Shown: positions 33,189 to 45,712 of the stretch, piece after piece
How positions within the stretch are numbered: position 1 is the stretch's first letter
Layout of the letters: every line of letters begins with the position of its first letter
From: Batillaria attramentaria
Taxonomy: Eukaryota > Mollusca > Gastropoda > Batillariidae
Assembly (NCBI GenBank): GCA_018292915.2
Contig: JACVVK020000195.1
Span: 917,501-981,500, forward strand
Direction: 5' to 3'
Length of the DNA stretch: 64,000 nucleotides
Position numbers and translations under genes: made by a program
Notes under the pieces: model-generated
The model's database searches: none
What the model saw: only the letters and a program-made list of their open reading frames with translations
What the model was told of the DNA's origin: nothing

Positions 33189-33206
33189 GAGAGAGAGAGA
33201 GAGACT
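33136..33206. repeat. (CA)n then (GA)n microsatellite
   Basis: CA tract followed by a GA tract, upstream of sulfotransferase copy 1. Confidence 0.95.
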
Positions 33207-34290
33207 GAACAACAAATCACGGCAAAATACATTGCCGCAAGACTCAACGTACGAGCGCACTACAAAATAATACTTACAAATAAATCTTCAGTCAGACCCT
33301 ATCCGCCGTCCCCGGGCCTTCACAAGCACAGTGAGCAGAGACTCGGATCCCAGTATCTGTACTTACCGTGCTTGTCATACGACTGGCCTCACTCTCCGAG
33401 TCCGCTGACACGGTACACGTAACAACACACTGAATCGTGGCAGCATGCAGTAGACGCTCACACGCGCTGAGATTTTAGCACGCAGGGCGACACTCAGTTC
33501 ACGATTATCTAGGCCAAGGTGCATTCAGGGAGGTTACCGACGCTAAAAAAACAAAAAAACCAAAAAACAAAACAGCAATGGCCTCGTTCACCACTGACGG
33601 CTCAGTAAGCATGTACTTTTAGCGGACTGTGAAACTCTACTCCACGGTTTGTTCAAGTCAGTTCGCGCGAACTTTCTGCAGTTGCCGAACTAAACTCATC
33701 ATCGTAGCAGCCCGCGGCCATTTCAATAACTTGATATGCACAGTTTCAATCTGCGGTGACGTTCATTGGACCACACAGCTATCTGTTGATATCTAGTCTC
33801 TCTCTCTCTCTCTCCGCTTTTATTTTTTTAGTGTTTCTAGATTAGCAGGACAGCTTGTAAGATAGGCAGACCATGCCTACAAGTCTTTATCCTGAAATAA
33901 ACTTTTCAGTCAGTCAGTCAGTCCGTCTCTCTCTCTCTCTCTCAGTTTGGTTTGTTTTCAGGTGTTGTTTGCAATACTCGTTTCACAGATGGACTGATGG
34001 CAGAATACTTTCAACCAAAGGATGAGTGTTGTGATGTTTTTACTATTTTTTTTACTATTCTTTTTCTCCCCCCACTTTTATTTTTCACACACAGTCCATG
34101 GTCTTCTGTCATCAAAGGATGGGTGTTGTGATGTTTTCACTATTGTTTTCTGGTCCTTTTCTCCCCATCGTTTTTATTTTATTTATTTTTAAATTAATTA
34201 ATTAATTATATTTATATAAGTATTTATTTATTTTTTTCCTGCGCCGTGTACGTCAGTATGTCAGCAGAGTTACCTTTTGTTTGTTGAAGT
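33207..34290. other. Intergenic interval between the sulfotransferase copies
   Basis: No gene seen. Contains CT tracts at about 33798 and 33922 and two diverged copies of an ATGGGTGTTGTGATGTTTT.ACTATT stretch at about 34020 and 34125. Confidence 0.5.
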
Positions 34291-34304
34291 CCTGTCCCAT
34301 TTGT

Positions 34305-34405
34305 TTGTGTCCTGAGGAAGGCGAAAGCCGAAATGTTCACCCGCGCCGTCCTTTGTGAAAGTTAAGTGGTTTCTGTCCCCTTTTATGTCGCTTTTATTTG
34401 TTGAG
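34305..34405. repeat. Second GGCGAAAGCC hairpin-family copy
   Basis: CCTGAGGAAGGCGAAAGCCG, then GCCGTCCTTTGTGAAAGTTA and AGTGGTTTCTGTCCC, matching the copy near 13500. Confidence 0.75.
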
Positions 34406-34582
34406 CTACGAACGTTTGAATGAAAGTGTGGGTGTACTTGCACCCAAGGCATCCGGCGACGGTTCAGATTAACGCTTAGGCTGAAAAGGCCTGAAACGCT
34501 GCTTGTGACTGAAATGGTACACCAGGATTCCACTGATTACCATCCTGTCAGAAGAAGGTAAACTTGAACCCCATTTGCGTGG

Positions 34583-34603
34583 CGTGCGTGCGTGCGTGGT
34601 GCG

Positions 34604-34662
<59 letters not shown>

Positions 34663-34670
34663 CGCATACA
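34583..34670. repeat. (GCGT)n / (TG)n microsatellite
   Basis: GCGTGCGT units pass into TG repeats. Confidence 0.95.
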
Positions 34671-34802
34671 ATTTACGCACTTACATTCAGATATTCAGAT
34701 TTTATCAGTGACTCACAAACGTAAACTAGACTGATTTGTCGAAAAGTGGTCAAAGTATAATTATTCTGAATGCATCTTGGCAACTAAACAGTGACCGGAA
34801 TT

Positions 34803-35092
34803 AAAATATTCTTTCCGGGTACTCAGGCTTCCTCCCCCCTCTACTTTGGAAATGTTCAGTCCACAAAATTTGAAAAAATAAATGCAACTCCAAATTCCGA
34901 AACTTAAATTGCTGAGCTGACCCCTTCGCGCCACGTGCTCGTAATGTGTTCATGTCCATTGTGTGAGAGAGTGCGTGTGGTTCACGTGAGCGTGGGTGCT
35001 GGGTTTAGCTCGCGGCGCTTTGAGCCCTTTGAAGAAATTGGGTAAAGCGCCTACACAATATTCAGTTATTAATATTCTTATTATTTCACAGA
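34803..35092 (-). mobile_element. Dispersed repeat, inverted copy of 28859-29160
   Basis: Same blocks in reverse: GGAAATGTTCAGTCCAC, AAATGCAACTCCAAATTCCG, GGGTAAAGCGCC and a terminal ATTATT-type stretch. Confidence 0.7.
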
Positions 35093-35463
35093 TTATATAC
35101 ACGTATCAGTCACAATAGTCCACACACTGAGCGGAAACGTGATCACTGAGATCACTCGAATGTAAACTGTAGTTCGCTGTCTTTCATCCTCCTTTGATAG
35201 ACCTCGTCAAACAGCTCGTTCTCCGCCACAGTAAAACCAGTTCTTCCAGTCGCCGACCTCGCCTGTTACATTAAACAATTACACGTAAGGCTCGTGGTAA
35301 ACGGGGGAAGTTTTTGTTCGAACAAACTGACACGGAAACAGCTCAAAAACACACTGTGGAAAAATTAGGACAAAGGTATGTTGTAGCCGCATGCCACACG
35401 CGAAATACGTAAAAAAAGATCATGTTCATTGTTTGTTCGGACTAGAAACACACCCGTGTATTA

Positions 35464-35896
35464 AGGTTTTCACACGTTGCGATTCTGAAAAAATGCCCTC
35501 AGGGCCAATTAAACCCGCTTGTCACGTAGCGGGCACTCCCCGGAGACGCTGCCGCGACGCCTGTGGTGGGTGGGTGGGTGGGTGTTTGGGAGTTTAACGT
35601 TCTTTTCCACAACGTAAGGGTGATATGAAAGACGGGGCAACGAGAAAAAGGCCAGTACAAATATTTGGCCCCAGCCGAGATTCGAACTCGCGACCCAAGC
35701 ATTGAAAGTGTATTCGGCTATCCCGGCTCCCCTGCCTGTGATAGACCCAGCGAGGCGCCGCTGACCATGCTTTGTGTATGGAGCGTCCAGCCGGCGGTGC
35801 AGCTGGTAGCCAAAGCGTGTTGCAACGTATGACCGCAACCCCCGCGTAATATACAAGCGGGCGCCTCACTGGCACTCTACGTTTGACAAGGCCTGA
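35464..35896. mobile_element. MITE-like element in sulfotransferase intron 5 (copy 2), split by a SINE
   Basis: Matches 27240-27536 over its length, but SINE family B is inserted at 35566-35733, with GCCTGTG duplicated on both sides. Confidence 0.65.
35566..35733 (-). mobile_element. SINE family B copy with 7-bp target duplication
   Basis: The minus strand reads tRNA-like GGGGAGCCGGGATAGCCG...GGGTCGCGAGTTCGAATC, then TTGCCCCGTCTTTCATATCA and a (CACC)n tail. The flanking GCCTGTG at 35559-35565 and 35734-35740 is the target-site duplication. Confidence 0.85.
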
Positions 35897-35967
35897 AGTC
35901 AATGCCATATCAGGAGGTGTAGTGTAAAGTAGTGCAGTATATACGTACAGTATAATGTCAGTAAAGA

Positions 35968-35969
<2 letters not shown>

Positions 35970-36031
<62 letters not shown>

Positions 36032-36099
36032 CACACACACACCGTGACACACACACACACACACGCACATGCACACGCACACACACACACCGTGACACA

Positions 36100-36142
<43 letters not shown>

Positions 36143-36437
36143 GTGACACACACACACACACACACACCGTGACACACACACACACACACACACACCGTGA
36201 CACACACACACACACCGTGACACACACACACACACACACACACACAACACACACACACACACACACACACCGTGACACACACACACACACACACGCACAC
36301 ACACACACACACACACACCGTGACACACACACACACACACACGCACACACACACACACACACACACCGTGACACACACACACACCGTGACACACACACAC
36401 ACACTACCACACACACACACACACACACACACACCGT

Positions 36438-36481
<44 letters not shown>

Positions 36482-36483
36482 GT

Positions 36484-36552
<69 letters not shown>
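35970..36552. repeat. ~580-bp interrupted (CA)n tract
   Basis: CA repeats are broken repeatedly by CACCGTGACAC. The interruption recurs at irregular spacing and suggests a longer repeat unit. The tract begins within a few bases of the exon-5 donor of sulfotransferase copy 2. Confidence 0.97.
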
Positions 36553-36553
<1 letters not shown>

Positions 36554-37038
36554 CCTTTCCTAAATATCCCCATAGCGTCGTCCTTGAAGAGCTTCTTCAC
36601 TTCCTCGGTGGTTACCACGTCCTTGACCTTCTTCAGCTTGGTGAAGCTACAGGCGTCCGCGATAGCCTCGTACATCTGTCTGCCCCTGTTGTAGCCGAGA
36701 AACTGGTCCAGCTTCTCTATCTGACCCGACAGGATCCTGAAAGAAATGATGTAATGCTTCGAACTAAACTTCTAAAAACTGTTTACACAACTCGCCAGTG
36801 CAAATTTTCAGTGAGTTAACTACGAGTGCTTTACGTCCGAAAATAGCAAGGAAGCAGAGAGCGAAAGTGTGAGTTATGACTTTTCATACCCCACTCAGTG
36901 CTTCAGGAGTTCACAAAAACACACTCCAGTTAGCCCACGTCATCGGTCAAAGATTCGCAGAAAGTGCGTCATTTTAAACATATGGAACTCGTACGTCACG
37001 GCGGGTGCACAGACATTTGGATCTTGGATCACGCCAAA

Positions 37039-37074
<36 letters not shown>

Positions 37075-37077
37075 CTC

Positions 37078-37144
<67 letters not shown>

Positions 37145-37145
37145 G
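37039..37145. repeat. (CAA)n, (CA)n, (AT)n compound microsatellite
   Basis: Three adjacent simple repeats in intron 4 of sulfotransferase copy 2. Confidence 0.95.
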
Positions 37146-37435
37146 AGCAGGCCATAAAAAGTCCTTTCAGTATTGAACCCCCCCCCCCCACCCCCCCATG
37201 AGGTGATGAACTGCTTTGTCGCATGGTACCTTTTTCATGTCCTCGTAATAGGAAGTGAAGATGGGCACCTCAGTCCCTTCCATCTCACGTTCCCAGCCAG
37301 CGTGTAGTCGAACCAATCACCGAACCAGTCTGGTCAGCAGAACCAATGAAAACACGTTTAAAGATATGCTGAATCAACAAAGAGCAAAAAGAGCGTGTGC
37401 TCAGGGTGGGAACTAAAAAAAAAAACAAAAAAAAA

Positions 37436-37451
37436 ACACAACACACACACA

Positions 37452-37497
<46 letters not shown>

Positions 37498-37520
37498 ACA
37501 CACACACACACACACACAAC
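37436..37520. repeat. (CA)n microsatellite
   Basis: CA tract with single interruptions. A poly-G region follows at about 37659-37690. Confidence 0.95.
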
Positions 37521-38021
37521 TGACCCTCCCGCCTCTTGCAAGTCAGTACGAGTTTTTTTCCCTCAATGGGAACCAGTATAGATTAAAAGAAGCGCTAGAG
37601 CGTTGAACTTTCAAAGCTCGGGGCATTAGTTCAAATCTGGACACGAAGGAAAAAAAAAAGGGGGGGGGGGGGGAGGGGGAAGGGGGGGGAGGGAAAAAGC
37701 GTCATATGTATCATGAAAGACTCTTTTTTTGTGTACACGGTGTAGACAAAAAGCCATAGGTGTCATCAAAGAGTTAGTTAGTTTAGTTATTTAGGGCTTA
37801 ACGCCGCGCAAGCAACAAAGGCTAATTCGCGGCTCATGAAAGTCCCTTCCTGCCAGGTCCTACAAAACAATAAAAATTCCCACTTTAAAACAAGATGTAA
37901 ATAAATATGAAAAAATCTATCGGGTCTTTAAAAAAAAAAAAAAAAGAAAAAAAAGAATGGGTGGTCAGTGAAAGACTGAATGTTTGAAAGTCTATAATTT
38001 ATAGAAACAGGTTGACCTCTT

Positions 38022-41000
38022 TCAGGAACTGAAGATGCTGTCGGGAGGGACATCCCTGAACAGCACCTTCAGTGAATCTGCACAATAATGTTTGGCACGG
38101 ATCTCAGTGAGATCGGTACATGAAATTAGGAAGTGCTCAACAGTGAAAGACTCGTGGCATGGGACACACCAAGGGGGATCCTCCCCCTTCAACAGATGGG
38201 AATGGGTTGATGTAGGTATGCCCAATGTGGAGCCGGCTAAGAACTACCTCCTCGCGCACGATTAGGTCGACAGCGAGGGAGGTTATCACAGATGTTGGAA
38301 GAACTTTGAACAGTTTGTTCTCCTGGAGAGCAGCCCATTGGGTCTGCCACTCCTTTCGAAACAAACTCGGAAACTAAAGGTTTAAAATCAGAACAGGCCA
38401 TGCGCTCATCCTCCACAGGGCCATCGCGAGCAGCATTCGCAGCCCGATCAGCGCACCTGTTTCCTCGAATGCCGACATGAACCTGGGATCCAAATGAAAA
38501 CAATGTCCTTGTTGTCGGCAATCAAGGATGCATGCAGTTCATGGATCAACACCAGAAGCGGGTGATCCAATCTTCTGCCATGCAGAGCCTGGAGAGCCGA
38601 CAAGGAGTCTGACAAGATTAAAAAATTACAATCAATAGACTGTTATACGTGCCGAAGTGCGAGTAAAATGGCCCGCAGTTCAGCACTGTACACAGAACTA
38701 CCGTTCGCTAAGCGTCTAGTAAAAACACGACCGTCCATGACTGCAGCAGCCCCAACACGACCATCCTCAGACTTGGACCCGTCGGTAAAGATCCGGCGGA
38801 AGCCCGGAAGTCGGCCAGGATCTGCTGCAGCCCATGAAGATAGATAGTATCTGGGGTCTGATTTTTTTTGTGGATGGTCAGGTCCAGCCTGACCTCAGGG
38901 GTGGGAAGTGTCCAGGGAGGGGTGGTTGGAAACAGAGTTTCCCTCAACAGTGTCAATATCTATTCCGGCCTCCTGTAAAAGGGGTCGGACGCGGAGGGAC
39001 AGGGGGTTTAGGTTCATTTTTATGAACATCAAAAAGGTCCTCACAGATTGGGTTAAAAACACAGTTATGGGCAGGGTTTTCCGGGTTAGCCTTCAGCTTC
39101 AGGGCATAGTTGAGCGTGAGACGAGTGCGGCGGAGCGCCAGAGAGGGTTCACCCGCCTCAGCATACAAACTATGGACTGGGGACGTTCTGAAGGCGCCCA
39201 GACAGATACGAAGACCTTCGTGATGAACAGTGTTAAGAAGTTTAAGAGTGGACTTGGATGCAGAGCTATAAACAATGCATCCATAATCCAGCTTGGAACG
39301 AACAAGAGCTCGGTATAAACGCAACAGGACGGTACGGTCCCACCCCAGTCGGTGTGACCCACGACCCGAAGGACGTCCCAGTGCTTTCATACAAGAGGCT
39401 CGCAAATATTTGAGTGTGGTTAAGAAAGGTGAGCCTACGGTCAAAAATGAGCCAAGAAACTTCGTTTCCTGGACAACTTAATAGGGGAACCATCAATAGA
39501 AAGATCGGGTTCCGGAAGATCCCATGGATTTTGGTGAAGTGCATGCATACTGTTTTGGACGGAGAAAACTTTAAAACCATTATCAGCAACCCATTTTTTG
39601 ACACTATTTACACAAAGCTGCAGATGCCTCTCCACCCGGCGAAGCGACTTGCCCTTGACACAAAGGGCGAAGTCGTCAACGAATAGAGAAGCATCTGTTC
39701 CTTTAGTTACTGCTTTAACTATATTGTTAATTTTAGGCTAAAAAGAACAGGGGATAGAATGCTGCCCTGGGGAACACCCATCTCCTGCTCCTGACAGTCT
39801 GATAAGGTGGAGCCAATACGGACACGGATAGATCGTCCGGTTAAAAATTTGTTAATAAAAATAGGTAACCGACCCCGGAAGCCCATGTCATTGTAAGTCC
39901 GACAATATGCCATACTTCCATGTAGTATCATAGGCCTTCTCGAGGTCGAAGAAGATGGCTACTGTGTGTTGTTTATTAATAAAACCGTCCCGTATAAAGG
40001 ACTCAAAACGAACCAGGTGGTCAACGGTGCTTCGGCCCTGCCTAAACCCGCACTGCAGGTCAGACAGGAGTCCTTCGGATTCAAGAACCCACACAAGACG
40101 AGCATTGACCAGCCGCTCCATAGTCTTACAGAGACAGCTAGTCAGGGCGATGGGCCGATAGTTGCCCGGATCATAATGATCCCTCCCAGGTTTAGGAATA
40201 GGAACCACCACCGCCTCACGCCATGAGGGCGGGAAGGCGCCAGTTGTCCAAATATGATTAAAAACAGAGAGAAGGACAGAAAGAGCTTCCTCGGGAAGAT
40301 GCGTTAGGAGCTGATAGTGGACAGTGTCCAAACCAGCAGCAGAATCGTTACTCTTCTGCAGAGCCTGCTGAAGTTCAGCTAAGCTAAACAGAGAGTGTAA
40401 GGTTCAGAGTTTGTGGAGTTAAAATTACAAGGGGAAGATTCCTTCAGTTGTTTAAGTTTCTGGAAAGAGGAAGAATAATGATCGGATGAAGAGTTGTGCG
40501 ACAGGGTTGACGCCAACAGGTCAGCAACGGCTTTCCTGTCGGTGACAAGCCTATCACCCACTCTAAGATGACAGATAGAGGAGGTATCGGCTTTGCCTTT
40601 AATTTTACGTATAGCCTTCCAAATTTTCTGCGAAGGCGCCTTGGAGGACAGGCTAGAAATAAACTGTTTCCAGGACAACCTTCGCTGCTGTTTATAAATG
40701 AAGCGAGCTTTCGCTCGGTACATTTTGAAAGAGAGGATGTTTGCCTGGGAGGGGCACCTGAAGGCTCGTCTTTGTGCACGCTTGCGATCTTTCTTCTGCG
40801 CATTTTTACACACATCATTAAACCAGGGGACTTTGGGACCTTTAGCGAATGACGAGGTTTTTGGGATGGCATCATTGGCCACATCAATCAAGATTTTAGT
40901 GAAAGTGGAGGCAGGATCCTCCGAAGACATTACCTCCTCCTCGGTCAGACGTGACTGGCAAGAGGCACTGAACATATCCCAGTTTGCCTTCCTCAAGTTC

Positions 41001-41677
41001 CAACGATCCACTGTTGCGTCCTCCTCGCTGCTGGCGGTCGACAGGACGACCGGGAAGTGGTCGCTACCACACAGGTCGTCGTGGACACGCCACTCCAAAT
41101 CCAGGACGAGGGAAGGATCACAGACAGATAGATCGAGGACTGAAGAAGTACCAGTTGCTGGATGAAGGTAAGTAGGAGAGCCAGTGTTTAAGACGCAGAG
41201 GTCAAGCGAGGAAAAGAGATCCTCTAGAATCTGACCCCTATCGTTTGAGTGGTCGCTGCCCCAGAGTGGAGCATGACCGTTGAAATCCCCAAGCAGAAGA
41301 AAGGGGCGGGGAAGCTGGTCAATAAGAGAGATAAGGTCTCTCGGGGACATACGTTCGGACGGTGGCAGATAAATGCTGCACACCGTGACAGACTTGTGTA
41401 AAGAAATGCGGACGGCAATGGCTTGCAACTGGGTATTAAGATGAATTGGGCTGTGTAGGATGTCTTTACGAATTAAAATACCAACGCCACCATGAGGCCT
41501 TTCCGAAGAGGACCCCTGGTGGACAAATTTAAAACCAGTAAAAGATGCGGGGGATGATTCCTGAAGAAAGGTCTCCTGAAGGGCCACCACACCCGGCTTA
41601 AGCGAATTCACTAAGATCTTTAATTCTTCAAAATTTGCCCGAAAACCTCGACAATTCCAATGCACTAATGTAGCCAT
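38022..41677 (-). pseudogene. LINE ORF2: endonuclease, reverse transcriptase, RNase H (frameshifted)
   Basis: Starts at ATG 41677 (MATLVHWNCRGFRANF). An endonuclease with LQETFLQ, LLLGDFNGHAPLWGS and GSDHFPV runs open to about 40379. After a frameshift, reverse transcriptase motifs follow: VPIPKPGRDHYDPGNYRPIA, CGFRQGRSTVDHL and FFDLEKAYDTTWKYG. GVPQGSILSPVLFSL lies in another frame from about 39930. The conserved FADD box region follows near 39680, where DDFALC appears to be encoded. The C-terminal part shows RNase-H-like VHVGIRGNRCADRAA near 38450. At least five frame changes make this copy non-autonomous. Confidence 0.82.
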
Positions 41678-41716
41678 TTTAAAAATTAAGATGAAAACCG
41701 TGCACAGCAACAAAGG

Positions 41717-43090
41717 CTATGTCGCGGCTGATGACTTCGATGGGGAACTGGTGGGCGACGGGGGCAGGGGGTGGGACTCAACTGTGACCACCTCCATATC
41801 CTCTAGGACTAAAAAGGGGTTGGTCAACAGAACACCCTGATCCCCCTTCTGGACCCTCGCTGAAAGCGGGCCCCAGGGCTTTTTGCTTTTGGTGTTTTTA
41901 GCTGGCTTGGGGGGTAGGGGGGGGACGGGAGGGGGTGGCGCGCTGGGACTGGGTTCGAGACCCCGCGCCTTGGGCCTGGGAACCGGCGGTGTCAGCTGGC
42001 CCTGATCCCAGCCTGACACCATGGGCTGGGGGGGGTGTTAGCCATCTGAGAAGATGGGCGTGAGATGGTCTGGGAGCTTGACTGGGAGATGGTCTGTGAG
42101 GTGACATGAGGTCCAGACGAAGTCCTCCGAGGAGCTAAAGGCCTCGCCTGGAATGTGAAAGAGGGCGTCTCCGTCTGGCACTCAACGGAGCGCATCTGAG
42201 GCTTTGCCCTGACAGCGGAAGCATACGAGGTGGAACTGGTGGAAGGGGAGGTTCCTGAGGCAGCAGCTGCAATCTTACGGGCTTCGGGGAAAGAAACCCT
42301 TTGCTCCGCTCGAATGCGCTGAATGGCGCACTCCTCCTTCCAACGAGGACAATCCTTTGATGATGAAGGATGGCTGCCCTCACAATTGACGCACTTGGGG
42401 CTGGCCGTACAAGCCGAACCCTCGTGGTCAGTGGCACCGCATTTAAAGCATGCAGCAGCACGCTTGCAACTCGAGCGTCCGTGTCCATACCTCTGACACT
42501 GGAAGCAGCGCAGAGGCAGAGGGATAAAGGTAGAAACTTTGACATAGTAAAAGCCTGCCCAGATACGCTCAGGCGCTTTGGGAAGACCAAAAGTGAGAAT
42601 GATGGTTGGAAGGCGGACCTGCTGGCCGTTCCTAGTACCAGTGAAGCGCTTAACGCTGGTCACTCCCTGTGACTTTAGCTCCTTGATTAGCTCTGCGTCA
42701 TCGAGCTCAGCCAGTGACTCATCCCTCACAACGCCCTTGGAAGTGTTCATAGAGCGATGTGGGGATACGGTGACTGGGTGGTCACCAATCTTAGACAGCT
42801 GCATTAGTGACAAGGCATGTGCCTTCTTTTGGCATTCGACTAAGAGGTCGCCGCTGCGTAGGCGTTGGGCTTCAGGGCGCCCGACATAACTTTGAAGTGT
42901 CTTCCCAACCAGGAATGGATGAAATCTGTTCACTGGTCGAGAAGGATCAGAAGAGTGAATGACTAGATAACGAGGCCAGGCCTCATCGTGAAACACTGGA
43001 CCACTGGGGGCGTGCTCGCAGTCTGAGTCTGAGTCAATGTCTATGTCTGTTGTACGTGATCGCTTTTGATTTTTTTTTTGGGCCCATGGT
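41717..43090 (-). pseudogene. LINE ORF1: gag-like zinc-knuckle protein (frameshifted)
   Basis: The long open part (42996-41992) carries three CCHC-type knuckles: CFQCQRYGHGRSSC, CFKCGATDHEGSAC and CVNCEGSHPSSSKDC. A basic, Ser-rich tail follows. The ORF is open upstream to a poly-A run of ten, just after an ATG near 43086; nine As would join that ATG in frame, so the run is a likely indel site. The 3' part continues in a different frame (42022-41717, Pro-rich). The protein would bind LINE RNA. Confidence 0.8.
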
Positions 43091-44254
43091 AATTTTCTGG
43101 TGATTCATCCTCCGGGGTCCCCAGCCGCCACCGACTCCAACAAGGGGATGCGCATATGTCAGCGGGTCTCCAGCTGACGCGCACCAGGGCTGCCCAGAAG
43201 ATATACTCGGAGGTGTTCCCCCGATTGACCCGTTAAGCCACCGCTTTCTTCTACACTACCAGGGAGGGAGGACCGCTGTTGTATGACACCAGAACCGGCA
43301 ACAAAGACCATAGCGTGGTGTCCAGGGTCTAAACTAACTACCAGAAAGTGCAGCAGGGCAGGACGTGACCAGAGCCGATTGACTAGGCCGGGCCGCCTAG
43401 CCTCCTGTCTAGGAGAATTCAAGGCCAAAGCAGCATGTTGGCATTACAGGGCGCGACCTGTAGGAGGCCTCAGCTGCCAGGATCCTCTCCTCCTCCGACA
43501 CAGGTCGCGGAGCACGGCAAACACTCCGGATCTTAACAGACCACAGTAAGAAAAGAACATGAGCTGCACGACTAAAATGGGCCGTGTAGTAAACGGATAA
43601 GCTATTGTAAAATATATATAGGCCTGCAGGACTAAAATGGGCCCTGCATGTTAATGTAGGGACCAGTCTAACACTGTAGAATATCGTCTACTAAGATGTC
43701 AGAACTGGGTAACTGTTTAAACCAGAAAGAACTGTACATTATATCTAATGACATCAGTCTTCTCCGGACAAGATGGCAACTCTTAGCTGGACCCTCGCCT
43801 GTGACCTGTCTGGTATGGGTAACCCTATCCAGCGTAGCCCACAGGGTCAACGGGCCACATACGCCCCCCACCACGAGAAGGTGGTTGCCACGGGGGGCGT
43901 GTCATCAAAGACACCCTACAGAAATATAGGACCTTTGGTGTCACTGAAGTAGTAATCCGAGTTCATACGTACATCCAAAGGAGATCATGAGGGAAAAGAA
44001 CTGGTTCCACGTGCCCTCGTACCCCAGCGGTCCTCTGTGCTTGTTAGTCTGATGATACAGCGACACCCAAACGTCCTTGGGGTTACGTAACAGGTAGACG
44101 ACCTTCACCTTCTTCTCCCACACCTGACGACCAGGTTGACAATAAGCTTAGCAAAGAAATACAAAACAAAAACACTTCCCACCCCAGTAAAACGAGAGGA
44201 AGAAGAAAGTAAATTTGCAAAACAAGAGCAGATTTCTTTTCATTTCCCTGTTGA

Positions 44255-44495
44255 ATATGTTTTACTTTTAGTTTATATCTCAATACTTCTCTGGACTAGG
44301 CTGAATTTATTTTTGTTGATTCCTGATATGCTTGTTGTTAGAATGTTTTGTACTTATTGTTTTTGTTTCCATCTTTATATATGTTTCAGTTTATATCTCA
44401 TTAATTTTCATGTCTGGACTAGGCTGAATTAATGGGACGTATTACTGATTCCTGATATTGTTGTTGTTGGAATGTTTTGTACTTAGTGTAAGGCA
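44255..44495. repeat. Two tandem copies of a ~125-bp unit
   Basis: CTGGACTAGGCTGAATT, TTGATTCCTGATAT-like and GAATGTTTTGTACTTA blocks occur twice in direct order. The second copy is followed by TAAGGCACCTTGAGC, similar to retroposon 3' ends. Intron 2 of sulfotransferase copy 2. Confidence 0.75.
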
Positions 44496-45230
44496 CCTTG
44501 AGCATGTTCATCAGAGCTAATCAAACACTCAAACGTCACTCTCTCGCTCACACAGACGACAGTAGAAGATGGCGCGCGTTTATGCTCTGTTCCATCAGCT
44601 TTTACATTCATTTGCACTGATGCATGTCGGGTTCTCAGTGGCACAGGGGTACCAGCAACGGACAGTCAGTATAGTACAAGCATTTTCAGAACACTGAATC
44701 AGTGAATGGTCAGAGGGAGACAATGAGGTAACTCTTGTCAGTGTGAATACTGTAGTAGTAGTAGTAGTAGTAGTATAAACAGAACAAGCCTACATGCTAC
44801 AGGCATGACCCTATCCTGACCCAGACACAGGTTTGTGATGTTATAACTCGAGACACCGAACTCTTTACAGAACACAGACAACCACGCGTTCAGCAAACAA
44901 TTTCCTTCAACGCTGTTGCATGTTAGACCATGAGCGCACATTGCAACTTTAAACCCACCTGTCTGGGCAAATGGTGCAACATGAGATGGGTGGAGAAGAG
45001 ACGAGGCGGGGAGTCGGGTGGGTTACTTCCCTTCTCCTGCGGCGTGAAGTCGAAGAAGCCCGGCAGCTCAGACTCCTGGTCGTACTCCGTGGTGTTTCTC
45101 ATCAGCATGTGCACGATCTCTATCGTCCAGTGGGTGCCTGGAAAGAGGACTGGTCCGTCAAATTCATACTGCAATACGCCACCTGTTGCAGGCGTAAGAA
45201 CGCAGATTCAGCGAGGGACCCCGTTAGGTT

Positions 45231-45315
45231 TTTTTTTTTTTTTTTAAACTACTTTATTATCCCTTTCGGGAAATTCGGGCTGTTTCCCTCGGGGGAAGCG
45301 CGTCGCCGCGGTGCA
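45231..45315 (+). mobile_element. SINE family C fragment
   Basis: T run, ACTACTTTATTATCCCTTTC, GGGAAATTCGGGCTGTTTCC, then GCGCGTCGCCGCGG. Followed by (CT)n and (TA)n simple repeats to about 45370. Confidence 0.65.
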
Positions 45316-45319
45316 TGCA

Positions 45320-45372
<53 letters not shown>

Positions 45373-45712
45373 TCGTATATATGGGAACATTACTCCATCG
45401 CGGCCTATATATATTGGACTTGTCCAATGGTATACAAAGCACACATCTCCTAGATCTAGTGAGCGCTCTCAGCTTTACTTACTTCCCCTATATATATATA
45501 TATAGATATATATATATATACTTCGAGGATTGTGGAAAACCTTTAGCACTGCAAGGCGCAAAATGCTTGAAGGAACCTGTTTTGGTAGTGTGCTGGTTTG
45601 TAGTGAGTTTTGTTGTCACCGAAAAGCGTGACTGTCGTGATTTTTGTATTTGGTCGCTCAAGGGTGTTGCAACAGGAGGCAGTCTTCCAGTGTTGCTGGG
45701 ACTTTCAGCGCA

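Larger units (their letters stand above)
37773..43898 (-). mobile_element. 6.1-kb two-ORF LINE with RNase H and 13-bp target duplication
   Basis: Flanked by GTGTCATCAAAGA at 37760-37772 and 43899-43911. On the minus strand the order is 5' leader (43898 to about 43090), zinc-knuckle ORF1, endonuclease, reverse transcriptase, RNase H, then a 3' UTR ending in (TAAC)n. It inserted in intron 3 of sulfotransferase copy 2 in the sense orientation. Layout and RNase H point to the I/LOA/Jockey-related group; the clade is not certain. The coding regions are broken in several places. Confidence 0.9.

Noticed and set aside
35594..36819. Long ORFs of alternating Cys-Val or Thr-His over the CA tract
   Set aside because: Dinucleotide-repeat translations with no other support; the only real coding part is the sulfotransferase exon at 36555-36736.
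39955..41175. Plus-strand ORFs inside the second LINE
   Set aside because: Antisense shadows of the endonuclease and reverse transcriptase; arginine-rich with no family features.
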